Made by a program: the position numbers and the translations under genes. A stretch of DNA of 22,546 nucleotides from a virus: IMG/VR virus record IMGVR_UViG_3300037336_000010, positions 1 through 22,546 of that record; one strand, 5' to 3'. Position 1 is the first letter of the stretch, and the number at the start of each line of letters is the position of its first letter. Positions 19,443 through 22,546 of this stretch are shown piece after piece. The notes below the pieces were generated by a model. It was not told the origin of the DNA. It worked only from the letters and a program-made list of their open reading frames with translations, and did not search any database.

Positions 19443-19674
19443 GTTAATCGACTTCCCCATTGGCCTCGATGCAGGCGAGACGCGCCTAGACCTTGACCCA
19501 GACGCGGTGCTGACTGGTGCAGTAGGACTGTTAAAAGAGGTGGTGATTGTTGGCTATGAAGCTGATGGTAGTTTTTATTTTGCGTCTACTCGCGCCAATG
19601 GGCCTGATGTGCTTTGGCTACTTAAACAAGCCGAGCAGCGTCTGCTGGCTATTGAAAGGGAGATGAGAACATGA
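19435..19674 (+). CDS. Small early protein of unknown function
   Basis: From ATG 19435 after a GGAG site this protein has 79 residues; it reads MAKLIDFPIGLDAGETRLDL, then DAVLTGAVGLLKEVVIVGYE and ANGPDVLWLLKQAEQRLL. The middle strand pair VVIVGYEADGSFYFAST with a following helix is a typical alpha/beta unit. A similar layout (VLVIGYDxxGxxYFASS...) appears in many short phage early proteins, with no function known to me. It overlaps both neighbours. Confidence 0.6.
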   Translation: MAKLIDFPIGLDAGETRLDLDPDAVLTGAVGLLKEVVIVGYEADGSFYFASTRANGPDVLWLLKQAEQRLLAIEREMRT

Positions 19675-19904
19675 CTACAACGATTGAGTTTAAGGCTTGG
19701 CTAGACAGCCCTCTGACAAAGGCAATGAAGCAAAACCACAAGGAGGCGATGATGCGCTTTGAAAACGCGCGGATTGACGAGGCGGTGCTGGCAGAGCGTG
19801 AGGCGTGTGCAAAGGTGTGTGACGACATTGACGCTGAATACGGGGGCGAGGATGTGCTGGCGACTTGGTGCGCCAAGGCCATACGTGCAAGGGGCAGTGT
19901 TTAA
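19671..19904 (+). CDS. Small helical protein of unknown function
   Basis: This 77-residue protein starts at ATG 19671 in ATGA overlap with the previous gene and has GGGAG upstream. It is helical: TTTIEFKAWLDSPLTKAM, then ENARIDEAVLAEREACAKV and CDDIDAEYGGEDVLATWCAK. AEREACAKVCDDI followed by AxxWCAxAIRARG is a recurring C-terminal unit in phage proteins of unknown function. Three Cys residues lie in the second half. The following hydrolase gene starts inside its last 20 bases. Confidence 0.55.
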   Translation: MTTTIEFKAWLDSPLTKAMKQNHKEAMMRFENARIDEAVLAEREACAKVCDDIDAEYGGEDVLATWCAKAIRARGSV

Positions 19905-20340
19905 GCTACTACTGGCCGTGTTGATGCTACCGGCATCGGCATTGGCTGTGCCGTACTCGCCACAGGCCAAGTGTCTGGCTGATAATTTGCACTATGAGGC
20001 AAGGGGAGAGAGCCTGGCTGGCATCAGAGCTGTGGCCTCGGTGGTCTTAAACAGGGTCGCAAGTAAGCGCTGGCCAAACTCAATCTGCAAAGTGGTTTAT
20101 CAAAGCAAGCAGTTTAGCTGGGCTAACGATTACAGAGCGCGGAACCCAAGGTTGGTGGCGTACACGCAGAAGGTGCAACGGGTCGTGGCCAGGGCAATCG
20201 CAGGCAAATTAAAGGACAACACGCGAAGGTCAACGCACTACCACACACTAGCCGTCTACCCTCGCTGGGCGGGCAGTTTGGAAATGACTGGAGTAATTGG
20301 TTTTCACGTGTTTTATAAATATCACAGGAGAGAGCAATGA
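19885..20340 (+). CDS. SleB-like cell wall hydrolase with signal peptide
   Basis: This protein has 151 residues from GTG 19885 (AAGG six bases upstream) or 147 from GTG 19897. VFKLLLAVLMLPASALA is a clear signal peptide with an A-x-A cleavage site. The mature part, CLADNLHYEARGESLAGIRA then VASVVLNRVASKRWPNSICK, KQFSWANDY and YHTLAVYPRWA, matches the SleB/CwlJ hydrolase family (Hydrolase_2), with Glu in YEARGE as the likely catalytic residue. It should cut peptidoglycan in the periplasm. Finding it in the early replication operon, 7 kb from the lysis cassette, is unusual, and it overlaps the next gene by ATGA. Confidence 0.8.
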   Translation: MQGAVFKLLLAVLMLPASALAVPYSPQAKCLADNLHYEARGESLAGIRAVASVVLNRVASKRWPNSICKVVYQSKQFSWANDYRARNPRLVAYTQKVQRVVARAIAGKLKDNTRRSTHYHTLAVYPRWAGSLEMTGVIGFHVFYKYHRREQ

Positions 20341-20561
20341 GCGCAGAAAAAGAAGTTAGAAGAACAAATGCTTGGCTGCAACGCCGAGTTAGGGCAAGTC
20401 AAATACCAATTGACGCAGAGCCATACATCAATTACCAGCATCAAAACCCGCAACGCTGGCGCAATGTTTTAGTAAAACTATCGGTTGTGGCGGTAATTCT
20501 GTTTGCAGTAGGGCTTGTCACTTGCGGATTAATTACACTCAACTTATGGCTTGCTATATGA
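20337..20561 (+). CDS. Small single-span membrane protein
   Basis: This 74-residue protein starts at ATG 20337 (ATGA overlap) after AGGAGAG. It has a basic N-terminal part (VRRTNAWLQRRVRASQIP) and one C-terminal membrane span (VVAVILFAVGLVTCGLITLN). The basic part should face the cytoplasm. No family is recognised. Being coupled to an exported cell-wall hydrolase, it may act with it in the envelope, for example as anchor or regulator, but this is inferred from place only. Confidence 0.55.
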   Translation: MSAEKEVRRTNAWLQRRVRASQIPIDAEPYINYQHQNPQRWRNVLVKLSVVAVILFAVGLVTCGLITLNLWLAI

Positions 20562-20761
20562 AAAAAGAATCAATACCAAATGCTTTCACAATGTTTATTG
20601 GAAAAAGTATTATTAGCGATGACACCAGTTTTAGACGTTCGAGAGCTGGAACGGTCGGTGGCAAGGCAAGGTCAAAGAATTTAAATGGCGATGGGATACA
20701 AAATGTGCATCAACTAAAAGTGAATTCAAAACTTACAGAAAAGCAAAAGCGTTGTCTTTAA
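20558..20761 (+). CDS. Small basic protein of unknown function
   Basis: This 67-residue protein starts at ATG 20558, overlapping the previous stop (ATGA). It reads MKKESIPNAFTMFIGKSIIS and then a basic part, RAGTVGGKARSKNLNGDG, ending KLTEKQKRCL. No hydrophobic segment is present, so it is probably cytoplasmic and may bind nucleic acid. No family is recognised. Its last 10 bases overlap the next gene. Confidence 0.45.
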   Translation: MKKESIPNAFTMFIGKSIISDDTSFRRSRAGTVGGKARSKNLNGDGIQNVHQLKVNSKLTEKQKRCL

Positions 20762-21003
20762 TCCCCTGGGGCACAAAGAAAGAGCAAGCCGAGCGCCGAG
20801 TGCAACAAAGCATCGAGTCTAAAAGGTTGCAACAGGCCGCTGACGAGGGTTTAGCTCGCGAGTTGGTGTACAGCTACAAGTGGCAGGCTGAAAAAGCGCC
20901 AGAGTGGTTTAGGGGTGTGATGGATAAATTGGCTAAAAAATACGGCCAAAAGTACGCGGATAATATTAGGGCGCTAATGACATTGGAGAAAAACAGAAAA
21001 TGA
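20752..21003 (+). CDS. Small helical basic protein of unknown function
   Basis: The frame gives 83 residues from a TTG at 20752, overlapping the previous stop by 10 bases; no better start or strong ribosome site is visible, so translation is probably coupled. It is helical and charged (KKEQAERRVQQSIESKRLQQ, then WQAEKAPEWFRGVMDKLAKK) and ends RALMTLEKNRK. No family is recognised. Its stop overlaps the ninB start by four bases, so it belongs to the nin-like segment of the operon. Confidence 0.5.
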   Translation: MSLIPWGTKKEQAERRVQQSIESKRLQQAADEGLARELVYSYKWQAEKAPEWFRGVMDKLAKKYGQKYADNIRALMTLEKNRK

Positions 21004-21407
21004 AAATAACGCTACACAATGCACAACAGGCGCACCAAGTGGTAACGGACATTTATCAAAAGATGAAGCCTCATCTGATAGGAGGTAAGAAATTTACTTT
21101 GGAAGTCACAAGCGAGACTCGCAGCCAGCATCAAAATGAGATGTACCACGCAATTATTGGCCAGATTGCAAAACAGGCAAACCATGCGGGCGCTAAGTGG
21201 GATGGCGAAAGCTGGAAGCGTTTCTTGATTGACCAGTGGGCAAGCGAGACTGGCAGGTCAGCAGGGAAGGTGGCGCCGAGCTTAGACGGTCAAAGGGTGG
21301 TTCAATTGGGTCTACAGTCGCGCAAATTCAATAAGGCAGACGCAAGCGAGTTCACAGAGTGGCTCATTTGCTGGGCAACAGACAAAGGTTTTGAGGTGGG
21401 CGAATGA
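21000..21407 (+). CDS. ninB: NinB-like recombination protein
   Basis: This 135-residue protein starts at ATG 21000 (ATGA overlap). The match to the NinB/Orf family is clear: FTLEVTSETRSQHQNEMYHA, then IIGQIAKQANHAGAKWDGE, SWKRFLIDQWASETG and a C-terminal LQSRKFNKADASEFTEWL. Lambda NinB (Orf) is a dimer that binds single-stranded DNA and stands in for the host RecFOR proteins, helping ERF- or Red-type recombination. It is followed by NinG in a four-base overlap, the same pair as in the lambda nin region. Size (lambda 146) fits. Confidence 0.85.
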   Translation: MKITLHNAQQAHQVVTDIYQKMKPHLIGGKKFTLEVTSETRSQHQNEMYHAIIGQIAKQANHAGAKWDGESWKRFLIDQWASETGRSAGKVAPSLDGQRVVQLGLQSRKFNKADASEFTEWLICWATDKGFEVGE

Positions 21408-21949
21408 AAACAAAGAAGTGCAAGGTATGCAAAGATACGTTTCAACCAGCCAGACCGCTACAAACTTGCTGTAGCCCAGCGTGTGCAATGCAGTTGGTCA
21501 AAGCGGTTACATTCAAAAAAGACAAGCAAGAAACAAAATTAAAGTTAGATGCACTGCAAACAAAGCCGCAACTTGTCAAGAAGGCGCAGGTGGCGTTTAA
21601 TGCGTACATCCGAGCCAAAGATACAGGCAAGCCGTGCATATCGTGTGACAAGCCCCTGGGAGACGCGCCAAACACATTTGACGCGGGACACTATCGCTCA
21701 GTTGGTTCAGCTCCGCACATGAGGTTTGTCGAGGACAACGTACACGGTCAATGCAAGCACTGCAACAACTGGCTTGTCGGGAACGTTGTTGAGTATCGCA
21801 AGCGACTCATAGAGCGCATTGGTGAGCATCAACTTAACTTACTCGAATCTGACAGTACGCTGAGGAAGTACACAAAAGAAGGACTGATTGAGATTGCCAG
21901 GCACTACAACGCAGAGGCTAGGCGGCTGAACAAAGACAGAGTACAATGA
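21404..21949 (+). CDS. ninG: NinG (Rap)-like recombination nuclease
   Basis: This 181-residue protein starts at ATG 21404. A zinc-binding N-terminus (KKCKVCKDTFQPARPLQTCC, then SPAC) leads to basic helices, then the catalytic part: PCISCDKPLGDAP, FDAGHYRSVGSAPHMRF and NVHGQCKHCNNWLVGN. This is the lambda Rap/NinG layout, a structure-specific endonuclease that cuts D-loops and recombination branches. The GHYRSxGS and CKHCN residues hold the active HNH-like site. It is the last gene before the strong terminator at 21983-22010. Confidence 0.88.
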   Translation: MKTKKCKVCKDTFQPARPLQTCCSPACAMQLVKAVTFKKDKQETKLKLDALQTKPQLVKKAQVAFNAYIRAKDTGKPCISCDKPLGDAPNTFDAGHYRSVGSAPHMRFVEDNVHGQCKHCNNWLVGNVVEYRKRLIERIGEHQLNLLESDSTLRKYTKEGLIEIARHYNAEARRLNKDRVQ

Positions 21950-21982
21950 AGGCTCTTTCTCCTAGTCGTTTGTAGCGACTTT

Positions 21983-22010
21983 AGACCACTAACGCAGTGG
22001 TCTTTTTTTT
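21983..22010 (+). terminator. Rho-independent terminator after ninG
   Basis: AGACCACT (21983-21990) and AGTGGTCT (21996-22003) form a perfect 8-bp stem with the loop AACGC, followed by a run of eight T (22003-22010). A weaker 5-bp hairpin (AGTCG at 21964-21968 with CGACT at 21976-21980) precedes it. It should end the rightward early transcript 33 bases after the ninG stop. Confidence 0.9.
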
Positions 22011-22050
22011 GGTATGATGGTTTCACTTTGGATTTACCAATGGAGAACCC

Positions 22051-22546
22051 ATGACGACAATGGATAAAGTCGGGAACAATTTAGAATATATTGCTCTTGA
22101 AACGCTAATTCCTTATGCTAGGAACAGCAGAACGCACTCAGACGCGCAAGTCGCGCAAATAGCCGCAAGCATACGCGAGTTCGGATTTACAAACCCTATA
22201 TTGATAGACGCAGAGGGCGGCATCATTGCTGGCCACGGCCGTACTATGGCGGCACGTAAGCTGGGGCTGGACGAAGTGCCATGCATACGGCTAACAAACC
22301 TCTCGGACGCTCAAAAGAAAGCCTACATCATTGCAGACAACAAGCTGGCTTTGAACGCTGGCTGGGACGATGAGATGCTTAAAGTCGAATTGACAGAGTT
22401 AAAAGACCTGGACTTTGATTTATCCTTAATCGGCTTTGATGCTGACGAGTTGGCGAACCTATTGGAGCCTGAACAAGTAGATGGGTTAACCGATGAGGAT
22501 GATGTTCCAGAAGCTCCAGAAACGCCCGTAACCGTTGAGGGCGATG
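22051..22546 (+). CDS. ParB-domain protein, probable ParB/DNA-methyltransferase fusion (partial)
   Basis: This gene starts at ATG 22051 after a GGAG site five bases upstream and runs off the window (165 residues visible). The ParB-like N-terminal nuclease/CTPase-type fold is clear: LIPYARNSRTHSDAQVAQIA, IREFGFTNPILID, GGIIAGHGRTMAARKLGLDE and AYIIADNKLALNAGWDDE. In phages this unit, ending in an acidic linker such as EPEQVDGLTDEDDVPEAP, usually leads into an adenine-N6 or cytosine-N4 methyltransferase domain, which may begin just past the edge. It would modify phage DNA against host restriction. The methyltransferase part is expected, not seen. Confidence 0.75.
   Translation, partial: MTTMDKVGNNLEYIALETLIPYARNSRTHSDAQVAQIAASIREFGFTNPILIDAEGGIIAGHGRTMAARKLGLDEVPCIRLTNLSDAQKKAYIIADNKLALNAGWDDEMLKVELTELKDLDFDLSLIGFDADELANLLEPEQVDGLTDEDDVPEAPETPVTVEGD

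Noticed and set aside
1-22546. tRNA genes, rRNA, CRISPR arrays, insertion sequences, integrase or attachment site
   Set aside because: None was found by reading both strands. Absence in this window does not settle whether the phage is temperate.

Overview
The window is the interior of a tailed double-stranded DNA phage with siphovirus-type tail genes. It is either a free phage or a prophage: no integrase, attachment site, terminase or capsid gene lies inside it. The lambda-like gene set (GT frameshift chaperone, J-like tip protein, ERF plus lambda-type exonuclease, O-like and P-like replication proteins, NinB/NinG) and the AGGAG-type ribosome sites point to a proteobacterial host. The host genus cannot be read from the sequence.

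Layout. (1) 1-8835 (+): tail module in canonical order. It holds the end of a tail-terminator-like gene, tail tube, tail assembly chaperones joined by a -1 frameshift on G GGA AAC, tape measure, three distal tail genes, a 960-residue J-like tip protein, and a 430-residue fibre or receptor-binding protein. (2) 8695-10484 (+): a complete diversity-generating retroelement (DGR). The variable repeat (VR) forms the 3' end of the fibre gene. After it come a GAAA-tetraloop hairpin, avd, the invariant template repeat (TR), a structured spacer and a YMDD reverse transcriptase. (3) 10468-12609 (+): lysis-type cassette with an XhlA-like membrane protein, a 3-TM holin and a GH108 endolysin, followed by a metallophosphoesterase (12645-13631). 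(4) 13567-16945 (-): leftward early operons. They hold a chain of very small, start/stop-overlapping genes (zinc ribbon, helix-turn-helix, ribbon-helix-helix, membrane and charged proteins), then a DUF736-like protein with an SSB-like tail, an HTH protein, a lambda-exonuclease/YqaJ-type nuclease and an ERF-type annealing protein. (5) 16946-17058: divergent control region carrying one copy of a 15-bp repeat; the other copy is at 14745-14759. (6) 17059-21949 (+): replication and recombination operon with O-like and P-like proteins, many small unknown genes, a SleB-like hydrolase, NinB and NinG, ending at a strong terminator. (7) 22051-end (+): start of a ParB-domain protein, probably a ParB/DNA-methyltransferase fusion cut by the window edge.

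How it works together. The DGR reverse transcriptase and Avd should copy the TR RNA with errors only at adenines and write the result into the VR. This would vary the lectin-like face of the tail fibre and so change which cell surface the phage binds. VR and TR are 123 bp each in this window. They differ at 17 positions, every one an adenine in TR, up to a GC-rich boundary segment, so the system has been active in the recent history of this phage.
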